A model generated the notes under the pieces. The model saw nothing but the letters and a program-made list of their open reading frames with translations, made no database searches and was not told the DNA's origin. Below, in pieces: positions 27,701 to 36,404 of a DNA stretch of 64,000 bases. Origin of the DNA: HGM04593 sp045630965 (lineage in GTDB: Bacteria > Bacteroidota > Bacteroidia > Bacteroidales > Bacteroidaceae); contig JAZQTU010000005.1 of assembly GCA_045630965.1 (NCBI GenBank), forward strand, positions 1 to 64,000. Reading direction: 5' to 3'. Each line of letters begins with the position of its first letter. Positions within the stretch are counted from its first letter, which is position 1. A program made the translations under genes and the position numbers.

Positions 27701-28586
27701 CATCTTCGTAAAGCATTTCGTTACCATCGTTGCTTGGTGTCCAATAGTCGCGGTTATAAGCGTTGAGGTGACCCATGTAAAAACCGAATTTCGGCATCAA
27801 TACAGGGTTACCGGTCAACTGATAGAAGTCGTTTAGCAATGCAATGCCGTCGTTGTTTATCATGAAGAAAACGTCGAGGTAGTCTGCCTCATGCATCAAT
27901 GTTACAGTGCTTGGATCTGTAGCAGCAAAGTCATATTCACCTTTGCGGAATGTGTGCCACATGAAACCATAGCCGTTTGTTGACCAGAAGAACGGCGCGG
28001 GTGATGCTACGCCACCGTCGGTCCAGCTGTTCTGGTTCTCAATGTCGATAACTTTACCTGCATGTGAGAAGCGTCCGTTCTGGACACCACCGCCGTAGAA
28101 GTATTCACCTTCGTTGCCTTTAAGTGTAATAGTGGTCTTGGCATTCTTGAAAAGTACAGGTGCGGTTTCTTCGATAACAGTCTTGCCAGTTGCAAGGTCT
28201 GTAACCTTCATTAAACCACTCTTCTTGCATACTGTGATTTCAATAGCCTTTGTTGCAATAGTGTATTCCTTATCACTCTCTTTGACATCAATACCTGCAA
28301 CATCTTTGCGTGGGTTGCTTACAAGGATTTTCGCTTCAGGAGTTGCTGCTGGGTCGCGTAGGATGCCACCATTGTTGTCCTGGAAAAGACGGAAGATGTT
28401 CTCACCATAAAAATCAATAGTCATTCTTTGGCTGTTGGCAAGGTTCAACTCCACTGCTGTGGGGTTAATCTGCTTGACAGCTTTGACAGTTGTGTTGTCT
28501 GCAACGGCTTGCGTTGGGGCGATACCGGTTGCCAGCATAGCAACTGACAATAAAATCGCTTTCAGTTTTCTTTTTGTAAATCTCAC
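24759..28586 (-). CDS. Secreted GH31 glycosidase with F5/8-like, dockerin-like and cohesin-like domains
   Basis: About 1275 residues from GTG 28586. This start yields a normal signal peptide (MRFTKRKLKAILLSVAMLATGIAPTQAVA) and a leader of about 70 bases from the predicted -7 element, whereas the upstream TTG 28655 would be almost leaderless. The GH31 domain spans roughly 60-740, with nucleophile Asp415 in VLKTDVAWVG and likely acid/base Asp467 in WSGDQTGGEWE, then a fibronectin-III-like module, an F5/8 (CBM32-like) module, two dockerin-like calcium repeats (GDINKDKKVDENDL and GDINENGLIDAYDI) and a C-terminal cohesin-like domain. The active-site wording resembles the GH31 alpha-N-acetylgalactosaminidase (O-glycanase) group as I remember it more than alpha-glucosidases or xylosidases; subfamily is inference. 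Confidence 0.85.
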   Translation of the reverse strand: MRFTKRKLKAILLSVAMLATGIAPTQAVADNTTVKAVKQINPTAVELNLANSQRMTIDFYGENIFRLFQDNNGGILRDPAATPEAKILVSNPRKDVAGIDVKESDKEYTIATKAIEITVCKKSGLMKVTDLATGKTVIEETAPVLFKNAKTTITLKGNEGEYFYGGGVQNGRFSHAGKVIDIENQNSWTDGGVASPAPFFWSTNGYGFMWHTFRKGEYDFAATDPSTVTLMHEADYLDVFFMINNDGIALLNDFYQLTGNPVLMPKFGFYMGHLNAYNRDYWTPSNDGNEMLYEDGKRYKESQTNNGGTKESLNGEKNNYQFSARAAVDRYLSQDMPLGWFLPNDGYGAGYGQTETLDGNIQNLKEFGDYARENGVEIGLWTESNLHPREGISALLQRDLVKEVRDAGVRVLKTDVAWVGAGYSFGLNGVTDAAGIMTYYGNNARPFIISLDGWAGTQRYATIWSGDQTGGEWEYIRFHIPTFIGSGLSGQPNITSDVDGIFGGKNVPVFVREYQWKTYTPMMLNMDGWGANEKYPHALGEPATSINRTYMKMKSELIPYTYSIAREAVDGKPMIRAMFLEDEANDFTMGTATRYQYMYGPSLLIAPIYQNTAMDTEGNDIRNNIYLPEGTWYDWFTGEKYEGGRIINNFDTPLWKLPVFVKAGAIIPMANPNNNVKDIDKALRIYEVYPQGNSQFTEYDDDGVTELYRCGAYTTTLIEQSLDSKGNVTITVNPTKGNFNGFVKEKATIFKVNASAQPKKVAAKVGKKSIKLTEVSTIEEFNNGENVWFYDAQPNLNRFATKGSEFEKVEIIKNPVIMVKVAKNDVAADATVLSIKGYEFNIESDLLASEGALEAPKATVTDENCQAYTITPTWNEVANADYYEIMFDGRIYSTIKGTSLLFEDLTPVTDYTFAVRAVNKSGVSEWSEIKTTTKSNPLEWALTGVSATTSCPNQGGQGTNRLFDFDEGNIWHTAWSSKAVPFEMVIDLNGLSTLDKLHYLCREDAGNGTITKATLSYSTNKESWSEPMDIRWERNGETKVLTFDNKPKARYIKINVTEAVGNFGSGREMYIFKVPGTETYLSGDINKDKKVDENDLTSYLNYTGLRKSDSDFEYISIGDINENGLIDAYDISTAATRIGDGVYEKPENKVAGTLTIEADKKSYKAGEEVVITVKGKGLANVNALSIALPYDVNEYEYVGIEALNVAGMSNYSKNRLHSNGNTAVYPTFVNEGNRVTLNGDVEIARITLKAKKNTKFNIKAVDGIIVDKHLNNIKF

Positions 28587-28660
28587 AGTGTTTTGTTTTA
28601 TTTTTTGTTGATATTTTACTTCTTGAGTCTGAAATTGTTGTGTTATCCAGAACAATCATG

Positions 28661-28668
28661 CAAAATTA
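28661..28668 (-). promoter_or_regulatory. -7 element of the GH31 gene
   Basis: TAATTTTG on the minus strand (28668-28661) is a perfect -7 match; no TTG lies at the usual distance in the A/T-rich upstream sequence. Its position is the main argument for the downstream GTG start of the GH31 gene. Confidence 0.5.
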
Positions 28669-28780
28669 TAAAATAAATTATATATTATAATTATAAAATT
28701 CGCTTTTTAATAAAAATTAGAATAAGTTTCTGATTGAGCCGAATTTGATGTATCTTCGCGCCTTGAAATAGAAATACACA

Positions 28781-31300
28781 ATGATATATCCTCAGAATTT
28801 TGAAACAAGAATAGAATTCGACGCACTGCGCCGTATGCTCAAGGAGAAGTGCTTGAGCAATTTGGGGTGCGAACGTGTCGATGACATGCAGTTTATGACC
28901 GATTTCAAGGCTGTGAATACACGTCTTGACGAGGTTGTGGAGTTTGTTAGAATTCTTCAACTTGAGGATACATTCCCTAATGATTACTATTTTGATGTAC
29001 GTGAACCGTTATTGCGTATACGTATCGAAGGCATGTATATGAGTGCTGACGAACTTCATGCATTGCGTCGTTCATTGGATACAATCGGTCGTATGCTCTC
29101 TTTGCTGCGTAAACAGGGCGAAGGCAATGCTGACGAAGACAATTCTCTCTATCCTTCATTGCGTAATTTGGCTGGCGAGGTGGAGGCTTTTCCTCGTGTG
29201 ATACGTGATATTGATGCAATTGTTGATAAATTTGGAACGGTAAAGGACTGCGCTTCACTGGCATTGGCCCGTATACGTGGGGAACTCGCTCGTACTTCAA
29301 GTGGAATCTCACGAACCCTTCACAGTATATTGCGTCGTGCACAGGCGGACGGTTTGGTTGAAAAGGACGCTTCTCCGACAATGCGAGACGGACGTCTTGT
29401 GATTCCTGTGGCTCCGGCTCTCAAACGCAAAATGGGTGGTATTGTACACGATGAATCGGCGAGCGGAAAAACAGTCTTCATAGAGCCTGCCGAGGTGGTG
29501 GAAGCTAATAATAGAATACGAGAACTTGAGGCAGAGGAGAAACGCGAAATAATAGCAATACTTTCAACATTCTCGCAAGAGCTGCGTCCGCAAGTTCCAC
29601 AACTTTTGCAAGCATACGATTTCCTCGGTGAAATGGATTTTATTCGTGCAAAAGCCGACCTTGCAATAGAGTTCAACGCGTTGAAGCCTGCAATGCATGA
29701 CCGCCCTATGATCGATTGGGGCGCGGCTTATCATCCTTTACTTGAAAAATCTTTACATAAACACGGACGAAAAATGTCCCCTCTTGATATAGAACTCGAC
29801 GGGGAACGACGTCTGTTGCTAATATCAGGTCCAAATGCCGGCGGAAAATCAGTATGTCTAAAGACTGCCGGTCTGTTGCAGTATATGTTGCAGTGCGGAA
29901 TGCTCATTCCGGTTCATGAACGAAGCCGTGCCGGTATGTTCAGGAGCCTGTTTATAGATATCGGTGATCAGCAAAGTATTGAGGATGACCTCAGTACATA
30001 CTCGAGCCATTTGTTGAACATGAAGCATACGCTAAAGAATTGTGATAAAAATTCTTTGATTCTCATAGACGAATTCGGAGGTGGTACAGAACCGCTTATC
30101 GGTGCTGCGATTGCCGAAGCTCTTTTGAAACGTTTCAACGAGCGTGGCGCGTTCGGCATAATAACCACCCATTATCAAAATCTTAAACATTTTGCCGATT
30201 CTACTCCCGGTATAGTGAACGGTGCAATGTTGTATGACAGGGGAGAGATGCGCCCGTTATTCCAACTGCAGATAGGTAATCCGGGCAGTTCATTTGCGGT
30301 GGAGATCGCGCGTAAGATAGGATTGCCCGAAGAGGTTATAAATGATGCGTCGCAGATTGTTGGTAGCGATTATATTCAGTCGGACAAATATCTTCAGGAT
30401 ATTGTGCGTGACAAACGCTACTGGGAAAGCAAGCGCAAGAATGTACATCAAAAGGAAAAAGAACTCGATGAAATGCTCGGAAAAGTGCAGGAGTCGAGCG
30501 ATGACCTAAAGAAAACCCGCAAGCAGATTATAAAGGAGGCACGCGAGGAGGCTGAGCGTCTGCTACGTGAAGCTAATGCGAAGATTGAAAATACAATACG
30601 TACTATTGTTGAAGCCAAGGCGGAAAAGGAAAGGACTCGTCAGGCACGTCAGGAACTGAATGATTTCAGTAAACAAATAGAAGAACTCGCACGTCAGAAG
30701 CAACAAATGAAGACTGATCGTGAAATGGCGAAAATTCTTGCACGTCAGGAACGTAAAAAGAACGGTAAGAAGGATAATGACGGAACTCCTAAACAGGTGG
30801 CAGGAAGTGGTGCTAAAGAATCTGAACGCAGAACATATAAAATTGAACCGGGAATGTTTGTACGCATTGCCGGGCAACAAGTGATAGGTAAGGTTCTGGA
30901 ACTGAAGAAAGCTGGCGCAATAGTAAGTTTCGGTGCAATTAAGTCAACCGTATCACTCGATAGGTTGCAGCCGGCAGAAGCTCCTAAGGAAGAGGTACGT
31001 AAGGTGTCGTTCCTTACCTCTGAGACGCAGGAACAGCTACACCAGAAACGCCTGAATTTCAGTTCCGATATTGATATTCGTGGTATGCGTGGCGAGGAAG
31101 CAGTGCAGGCTATCGGCTATTTCATTGATGATGCAGTGGTGTGTAATGTACATCAGTTACGTGTGCTTCACGGTACCGGAAACGGAATACTCCGTACACT
31201 TGTACGTCAATATCTGAGTACATTACCTTTTGTAAAGAACTTCCATGATGAGCATGTCCAGTTCGGTGGAGCTGGAATAACTGTTATCACCTTGGAGTAA
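28781..31300 (+). CDS. mutS2: Endonuclease MutS2
   Basis: The 839-residue protein is the MutS homologue that lacks the mismatch-recognition domain and carries a C-terminal Smr nuclease. Visible: the MutS core (clamp and lever helices, residues ~1-330), Walker A GPNAGGKS near residue 350, the IDEFGGGTEP Walker B block, the ITTHYQNLKHFAD switch, a long charged coiled coil (about 540-670), a KOW-like segment, and a C-terminal Smr domain with DIRGMRGEEA and LHGTGNGILR. In other bacteria MutS2 suppresses recombination or rescues collided ribosomes. It is on its own between divergent GH31 and the downstream sialidase. A weak -7 TATCTTCG lies at 28751-28758. No pseudogene signs. Confidence 0.95.
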   Translation: MIYPQNFETRIEFDALRRMLKEKCLSNLGCERVDDMQFMTDFKAVNTRLDEVVEFVRILQLEDTFPNDYYFDVREPLLRIRIEGMYMSADELHALRRSLDTIGRMLSLLRKQGEGNADEDNSLYPSLRNLAGEVEAFPRVIRDIDAIVDKFGTVKDCASLALARIRGELARTSSGISRTLHSILRRAQADGLVEKDASPTMRDGRLVIPVAPALKRKMGGIVHDESASGKTVFIEPAEVVEANNRIRELEAEEKREIIAILSTFSQELRPQVPQLLQAYDFLGEMDFIRAKADLAIEFNALKPAMHDRPMIDWGAAYHPLLEKSLHKHGRKMSPLDIELDGERRLLLISGPNAGGKSVCLKTAGLLQYMLQCGMLIPVHERSRAGMFRSLFIDIGDQQSIEDDLSTYSSHLLNMKHTLKNCDKNSLILIDEFGGGTEPLIGAAIAEALLKRFNERGAFGIITTHYQNLKHFADSTPGIVNGAMLYDRGEMRPLFQLQIGNPGSSFAVEIARKIGLPEEVINDASQIVGSDYIQSDKYLQDIVRDKRYWESKRKNVHQKEKELDEMLGKVQESSDDLKKTRKQIIKEAREEAERLLREANAKIENTIRTIVEAKAEKERTRQARQELNDFSKQIEELARQKQQMKTDREMAKILARQERKKNGKKDNDGTPKQVAGSGAKESERRTYKIEPGMFVRIAGQQVIGKVLELKKAGAIVSFGAIKSTVSLDRLQPAEAPKEEVRKVSFLTSETQEQLHQKRLNFSSDIDIRGMRGEEAVQAIGYFIDDAVVCNVHQLRVLHGTGNGILRTLVRQYLSTLPFVKNFHDEHVQFGGAGITVITLE

Positions 31301-31331
31301 TACCGCATTTTTATATTCCGATAATTTGTGG

Positions 31332-31339
31332 TATTTTTG
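31332..31339 (+). promoter_or_regulatory. -7 element of the GH33 sialidase gene
   Basis: TATTTTTG at 31332-31339 matches TAnnTTTG; TTT rather than TTG stands 20 bp upstream. The predicted start leaves about 38 bases before ATG 31381. Confidence 0.5.
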
Positions 31340-31380
31340 CACTATTACAGAAATATGAATCAATAACTTAAATAATTCTT

Positions 31381-34300
31381 ATGAAAAAACTTCTACTTTC
31401 CATGCTTTCGTTGCTCGTGGTGGCGAGTGTGTGGGCACAAAATGCAGAGACCAATACTTCGTGGTCGGTAGGCTCTGCTGCGAATGATAAGGCTAATGTC
31501 ACATGGATAGGCTTTACTGTTCCAACAACAAACGATGCGGGCGAAACTGTAGCGGAGGTTGCTTTGCACAACATTCACCTCTGTACCAATAAGAACAACT
31601 CAGGTGAGAAAACTGCATATATGGTGATTTCTTCAACAAAGGAGATCAATGGCAAGGTCGGTATTTCAACAAATAATCCTGTACCTCAAAACAATGTGAT
31701 GATAGAGTATACTTTTGAGAATGTCACATTGACAGCCGGTGCAACATATTACATGTTCTTCTCGGAGTCTAATACAAATATCTCTTCTTGTGGACAGCGT
31801 ATTGCCATTGATAATGCAAACGGTAACTACGAGCCATTGGTTAATGGAAACAAATGGCGTCCTTATTTCAAGGTAAATGTGGCAGACCCGAATGCCTTAC
31901 CTCCTGTTTTCTCTACTGTATACGGTGAAAAATGGTTGCGCTTGACAAACTGCAATAACTCGGGTTATGCATGGAGTGCACCCTCCAAAGACAAGGCGGG
32001 TACAGCTCAGTTGGATATGAGTCTGGAGAATCAGCTCTTCTGTTTTGTGGGTGACAATACCAACGGTTTTGATATTTACAGCAAAACTCTGGGTGAACAG
32101 TATAAGCTTACAGCGAATGTAAATCCCGGTGATGGCACTTCTGCGTCATGGGTTGTAGAAGGTGCTGCAAAATGGTATCTTGATATGTCCCAGAATAATG
32201 CGTCTACAAAACCGGGTATAGGTATAACAACAAATGTAGAAGGTGGCATGTCACTGAATATGTATGCTGGCAATGGTGGTGATCTGAAATTCTATGCTGT
32301 AACCGACGGTGGTTCACGCTGGACAATCAGCCGTATAAATCCTGAAGCTGTAACTGTTGTAATAAAGGTGGAGGGAGAAACAAAATATCCTGAAACAAAT
32401 ACACGTATCGGTGATTTCAAGCTTACTTATGGCGGTACAACATCAACAACTACTATAACAAAGGAGTTGCATGACACACAAAAGAAAATGTATTTGCCAT
32501 TTGGTCAGAAGGTTGAGATGAGTACATTTACTTATCATGGTTGGAATGCTGCAATTGAAGAGGGTAACGAAACTGTTGTAACATTCAGCGGTGACATGGA
32601 GAGTGAATACCAGTATCTGTGGTATCACAACAATCCTCCTTATCGTATTCCTGCAATAGCAACACGCAAGGATGGCAAGCTGCTTGCGCTTAATGACTAT
32701 CGTCCATGTGGTGCCGATATTGGCTTTGGTCGTGTCGATTTGGTACAGCGCATAGGTTCACCTGATGGTACAAAGTGGGAAAAAGGAACAACCATTATTA
32801 CAGGTAATGAATCAGATTCTTGGAATGGTAATGACGGCTTTGGTGATCCTGCTGTATGTATTGACCGTGAGACAGGTCGTGTCTTGTTGATCTGCGTTAC
32901 AGGTCATACAGTTTGTGGTAGTGCAACACGCGATAATCCTAACCGTATAGCACGTTTCTACAGCGAGGATGGTGGCGAAACATATCACAGCGCAGTGGTA
33001 GGTCGCGATTCTATATATGATGACATTACAGAGGAATTCTATGGTTTGTGGGATACCGAAGCGTACAAAGCCGGTGACAAGACAAGCACAGACCAGTACA
33101 CTGCACAGAGCTTCTTCTTCGGCTCAGGCCGTATCTTCCAGAGCTCAAAAATCAAGGTTGGTGAATACTATCGTATATATGCTGCTTTGTGGAGCAAGGA
33201 TATGCATAACCGCGTTGCATACTCTGACGACTTCGGTATGACATGGCACATCCTGGGTACACGTGAAGATATGCCGTTCCCAGACTTCGGCAATGCTAAC
33301 GAACCAAAATGCGAGGAGTTGCCTAACGGCGATGTGATTATGTCATCACGCAAACCTCACGGACGTTACTATAATATATTTACATATTCAAATATAGAAA
33401 ATGGCGAAGGTTCTTGGGGCGTTGGTGCAAACAGCGATATTCCTGCACCGAGTGACTGGAATGGTACGAACGGCGAGATTACAACATTCCTCGTTGAGGA
33501 TACCGAAGGTGAATTGCATAATATAGTATTGCAGTCATTGCCTCTTGGCTTGAATGAATACAGCGGTGATGTGCGTCGAAATGTAGGTTTCTACTTCAAG
33601 GATATCACAAGCAAGTACAGCTATCAGAAAAACGGTAAGAACGATGTCGCTACTTTTGCTACAGGTTGGGAAAGAGGTATGCTTGTAAGTACAGCACAGG
33701 GCTCTGCGTATAGTACATTTACTTTGCAGAAAGACGGCCGTATCGGTTTCTTCTATGAGGAGACCCCTGGTGGTTACTCAATGGTGTATGTTTCTTTGAG
33801 CATTTCAGAAATTACAGGTGGAAAGTATGTAAAGATACTAGGTGATGCTAAGGATTTTGAGACGACTCCTGTAAATATTAGTTATACATACAAGTGTGGT
33901 GATATTGAATGGCTCACCGTTAATGAAATTGCTTATGCTGGTGAAAAGTTCCCTGCTGTAATGAATGCAGCTTATGTGAATACAGCGTCAGCTCCCGAAG
34001 GAGTTGTTTCTGTAGAGGATGAAGGCCGTAATTTTGTCATCTCTTGCACTTTGAGTGACGACATGCCTATAATCCCTTCTGCATCTTTTGATAAGGCAGC
34101 GTGGTATTCACTCGCAATCCGCGGAAATAAGAATATAAGCTATAATGCATCATCTGCAAAATTCCCATGTTCAACATCTGCTGTTTCAGGAGAAAAAGCA
34201 CTTTTTGCCTTTATGGGTAACCCGTTTACCGGTTACAAAATTGTGAACAAGGCTCTTGGTGCAGACAAAGCAATAGGTGGTGATGTCGTCAATAATGGAC

Positions 34301-34629
34301 ATACAACTCCTGTGGATTTTGATGCAGCCCCCAATTTTGTATTAGAGAATAACAGCGGACATCTTGTGCTTCGTAACAAAGAGTACTCATTGGGCTATCT
34401 TAATGATATCCAGGGGACTTTGGGTTATTGGGTAAATGGCAGTGCCGCTACAGACTCTGGTTCTACATTGACATTTACTTTGGTAGAGGATAATACAACT
34501 GCAATTTCAGAGGTGGTGCCTGGTAACATTCAGGTTACAAATGAGATTTATGACCTTTGTGGCCGTCGTCTCTCTGCTCCTCAAAAGGGAATAAATATCA
34601 TCAACGGCAAGAAGGTGCTTGTGTTTTAA
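31381..34629 (+). CDS. Secreted sialidase (GH33) with accessory domains and C-terminal sorting-like motif
   Basis: The 1082-residue exo-alpha-sialidase has a signal peptide (MKKLLLSMLSLLVVASVWAQ), two N-terminal beta-rich domains (~20-330), then the six-bladed sialidase domain from about 400: YRIPAIATRKDGK with the first triad Arg, RPCGADIG, and Asp boxes SEDGGETYHS and SDDFGMTWHI. After about residue 830 come further beta domains, and the very C-terminus carries YDLCGR...NGKK, the same motif as in the GH20-GH33 fusion and the C10 protease. It releases sialic acid from host glycoconjugates, the usual first step of mucin O-glycan degradation. No sialic-acid uptake or nan catabolic genes are in the window. 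It is a single-gene unit with its own promoter and bidirectional terminator. Confidence 0.92.
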   Translation: MKKLLLSMLSLLVVASVWAQNAETNTSWSVGSAANDKANVTWIGFTVPTTNDAGETVAEVALHNIHLCTNKNNSGEKTAYMVISSTKEINGKVGISTNNPVPQNNVMIEYTFENVTLTAGATYYMFFSESNTNISSCGQRIAIDNANGNYEPLVNGNKWRPYFKVNVADPNALPPVFSTVYGEKWLRLTNCNNSGYAWSAPSKDKAGTAQLDMSLENQLFCFVGDNTNGFDIYSKTLGEQYKLTANVNPGDGTSASWVVEGAAKWYLDMSQNNASTKPGIGITTNVEGGMSLNMYAGNGGDLKFYAVTDGGSRWTISRINPEAVTVVIKVEGETKYPETNTRIGDFKLTYGGTTSTTTITKELHDTQKKMYLPFGQKVEMSTFTYHGWNAAIEEGNETVVTFSGDMESEYQYLWYHNNPPYRIPAIATRKDGKLLALNDYRPCGADIGFGRVDLVQRIGSPDGTKWEKGTTIITGNESDSWNGNDGFGDPAVCIDRETGRVLLICVTGHTVCGSATRDNPNRIARFYSEDGGETYHSAVVGRDSIYDDITEEFYGLWDTEAYKAGDKTSTDQYTAQSFFFGSGRIFQSSKIKVGEYYRIYAALWSKDMHNRVAYSDDFGMTWHILGTREDMPFPDFGNANEPKCEELPNGDVIMSSRKPHGRYYNIFTYSNIENGEGSWGVGANSDIPAPSDWNGTNGEITTFLVEDTEGELHNIVLQSLPLGLNEYSGDVRRNVGFYFKDITSKYSYQKNGKNDVATFATGWERGMLVSTAQGSAYSTFTLQKDGRIGFFYEETPGGYSMVYVSLSISEITGGKYVKILGDAKDFETTPVNISYTYKCGDIEWLTVNEIAYAGEKFPAVMNAAYVNTASAPEGVVSVEDEGRNFVISCTLSDDMPIIPSASFDKAAWYSLAIRGNKNISYNASSAKFPCSTSAVSGEKALFAFMGNPFTGYKIVNKALGADKAIGGDVVNNGHTTPVDFDAAPNFVLENNSGHLVLRNKEYSLGYLNDIQGTLGYWVNGSAATDSGSTLTFTLVEDNTTAISEVVPGNIQVTNEIYDLCGRRLSAPQKGINIINGKKVLVF

Positions 34630-34645
34630 CATCAATTGCTTATAG

Positions 34646-34687
34646 AATAAAATAGTGCAGCCCTGTTGAGGACTGCACTATTTTATT
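34646..34687. terminator. Bidirectional terminator after the sialidase gene
   Basis: A 15-bp perfect stem (34646-34660 with 34673-34687), 12-nt loop, A/T-rich outer ends, between the convergent sialidase (+) and SIMPL-domain (-) genes. Confidence 0.88.
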
Positions 34688-34698
34688 GTTTGCTACAG

Positions 34699-35394
34699 TT
34701 ATTTGAGTTCAAATCTAACGTTTACCCCGAAACGGTAGTTCAGCTTACTTATTCCAAATTGTGTTGAAGAGGAACCGTCTTCCAAGGATGCATTCTCGAT
34801 AACCATGGAACGTGTTTTGTATACCCTTGTCTGTGCTCCTTGAAACCAAGAACTTATACTTATAGCTTTCCCGGCCTCCTGTCCAATGGCTTCTGCCAGA
34901 ATTTTTGCTTCAATCTGTGCCTGTTGCATGGCTTCTACGGCCATTGATGCCTTAAGCTCCGTTTCTTTAGTGTATTTTGTTCTTATAAGTTCAATGTTTG
35001 ATATCTGGCGCTCTTCAAGAGATGTTATCACCTGTTGCATTATTGCAATATCGTACAGTTTCAATGTGTATGTGGCTTCTGTCTTTGGCTTTATACTTTT
35101 TGAAAACAGTTTATAGTCAACCTCGCTTCCCATGTAGTTGAGGGTAAGACATTCCGAAATGTCTATGCGGTTGGCTCTCAATGCTCCTATCATTGAATTC
35201 TGTACTTCTTCAAGACTCTTTTTGCCTTTGTAGTCGTTTTCGCTAATCGTTATCTGCAAATACAACTCGTCAGGCGTGACTTCCCGTTCGACAGTAGTGT
35301 TCAAGTCTATGTATGGTTCTGTCTGCGATTGGGACTTTGTCGGCAAAGTTGAAAACAGGCAAATTGTGATCAGTGCTAAAATAGTTTTTTTCAT
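34699..35394 (-). CDS. SIMPL domain-containing protein (DUF541), exported
   Basis: The 231-residue protein has a signal peptide ending near SQSQT (MKKTILALITICLFSTLPTKSQS) and a single SIMPL/DUF541 domain: VEREVTPDELYLQITISE at the start, a central VITSLEERQISN, and the LAEAIGQEAGKAISIS block. Members are periplasmic and of poorly known function; oxidative-stress and signalling roles have been reported for some. It is followed by the sialidase terminator and preceded, 95 bases away, by an AraC-type regulator in the same direction. No partner protein is apparent. Confidence 0.85.
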   Translation of the reverse strand: MKKTILALITICLFSTLPTKSQSQTEPYIDLNTTVEREVTPDELYLQITISENDYKGKKSLEEVQNSMIGALRANRIDISECLTLNYMGSEVDYKLFSKSIKPKTEATYTLKLYDIAIMQQVITSLEERQISNIELIRTKYTKETELKASMAVEAMQQAQIEAKILAEAIGQEAGKAISISSWFQGAQTRVYKTRSMVIENASLEDGSSSTQFGISKLNYRFGVNVRFELK

Positions 35395-35489
35395 ATCAAG
35401 CCTCCTTTTTTAGAATAACTGAAGCAATTTGGTAAATGCTTTCGTATAAAACAACTTTTCTCTGTTTTTTTAACTTTTTTTACTCCTGT

Positions 35490-36404
35490 TTAAGGATTCC
35501 TGTTTCCTTTTTTGCGGAACTCAAGAGGTGAAAAACCTGTTTTCTTTTTGAAGAATGTTGAGAACTGTCCAAGGCATTCAAAGTGCAGTCTGTTCGAAAT
35601 TTCAGCAATGCTTAGGTTTGTTGAGTAAAGCAATTCCTTGGCTCTGGATAGTTTCAGTTCCTGACGGTATTGTCCGGGAGATATTCCACAGTGTTTTTTG
35701 AATTCGCGTCGGAATAGGGAGTAGCTTGTTCCAAGTGAATTCGCAATCTCTTCAAGTTCAACCTTTCCAGCCATGTCTTCCTTCATTATGACTTTTGCCT
35801 GGTTTATTATACGCATTATATAGCTGTCGCCGTTGGAGTTGTTTACACTGGCATAATATACACGGCTTATCAATGACAATGCAAGGCCTGAAACCAATTG
35901 CTGTAAACCTTTGTTATCTTCTGATATAATGTCAAAGATTTCATGATATGTACTTATTATGCGCTCATCTATTCCTACACGGAAAATACAGTTCTTGAAA
36001 GTGAAGAAACCATATTTTATCTTGTCGTCCATGTAAGTTCCGTTGAAACCAATCCAGTGGTCATCCCAGCCTGTATCCGGGTCGGGAGCGAACGCGTGCC
36101 ATTCTCCGGGAAACAGCATGAACATCATACCTGCTTCAATTTTTGTTCTTGAACAAGATGCGCTCTCAAAGTAACCTGTTCCTCGGGTTATATATATAAG
36201 TTGGTATTCATTAAGGGTCCTGCGTCTGTTTTCTGGGAAATTGTAGCCTTCGGGGTGTGTCGAAAGCGGGTAGCTTTCCCCGGGGTGTACGTGCTGGAAG
36301 CCGGCTGTTGTCACAGAAAGTCCCCATGACATGTCACGTGGCGTTGCCTGCAGGTATTTGAAGTGCTCTACTTTTTTGTTTTCCTCAATATTGTTCTCTT
36401 TCAT
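35490..36404 (-). CDS. AraC family transcriptional regulator
   Basis: The 304-residue protein has an N-terminal cupin-like ligand domain (about 25-170; LIYITRGTGYFES, MFMLFPGEWHAF) and a C-terminal double helix-turn-helix of the AraC type (about 200-300; LEEIANSLGTSYSLFRREFKKHCGISPGQY and a second IAEISNRL/FSTFFKKKTGFSPLEFR). AraC regulators of this shape normally respond to sugars and activate nearby catabolic genes. It is divergent from a porin gene with 169 bases between them, so the porin is the most likely target. No inverted or direct repeat stood out in that gap. Confidence 0.88.
   Translation of the reverse strand: MKENNIEENKKVEHFKYLQATPRDMSWGLSVTTAGFQHVHPGESYPLSTHPEGYNFPENRRRTLNEYQLIYITRGTGYFESASCSRTKIEAGMMFMLFPGEWHAFAPDPDTGWDDHWIGFNGTYMDDKIKYGFFTFKNCIFRVGIDERIISTYHEIFDIISEDNKGLQQLVSGLALSLISRVYYASVNNSNGDSYIMRIINQAKVIMKEDMAGKVELEEIANSLGTSYSLFRREFKKHCGISPGQYRQELKLSRAKELLYSTNLSIAEISNRLHFECLGQFSTFFKKKTGFSPLEFRKKGNRNP

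Noticed and set aside
3626..34629. The cluster of glycosidases as a classical polysaccharide utilisation locus
   Set aside because: No SusC/TonB receptor and no hybrid two-component or sigma/anti-sigma pair; the genes are separate single units on both strands with housekeeping genes between them.
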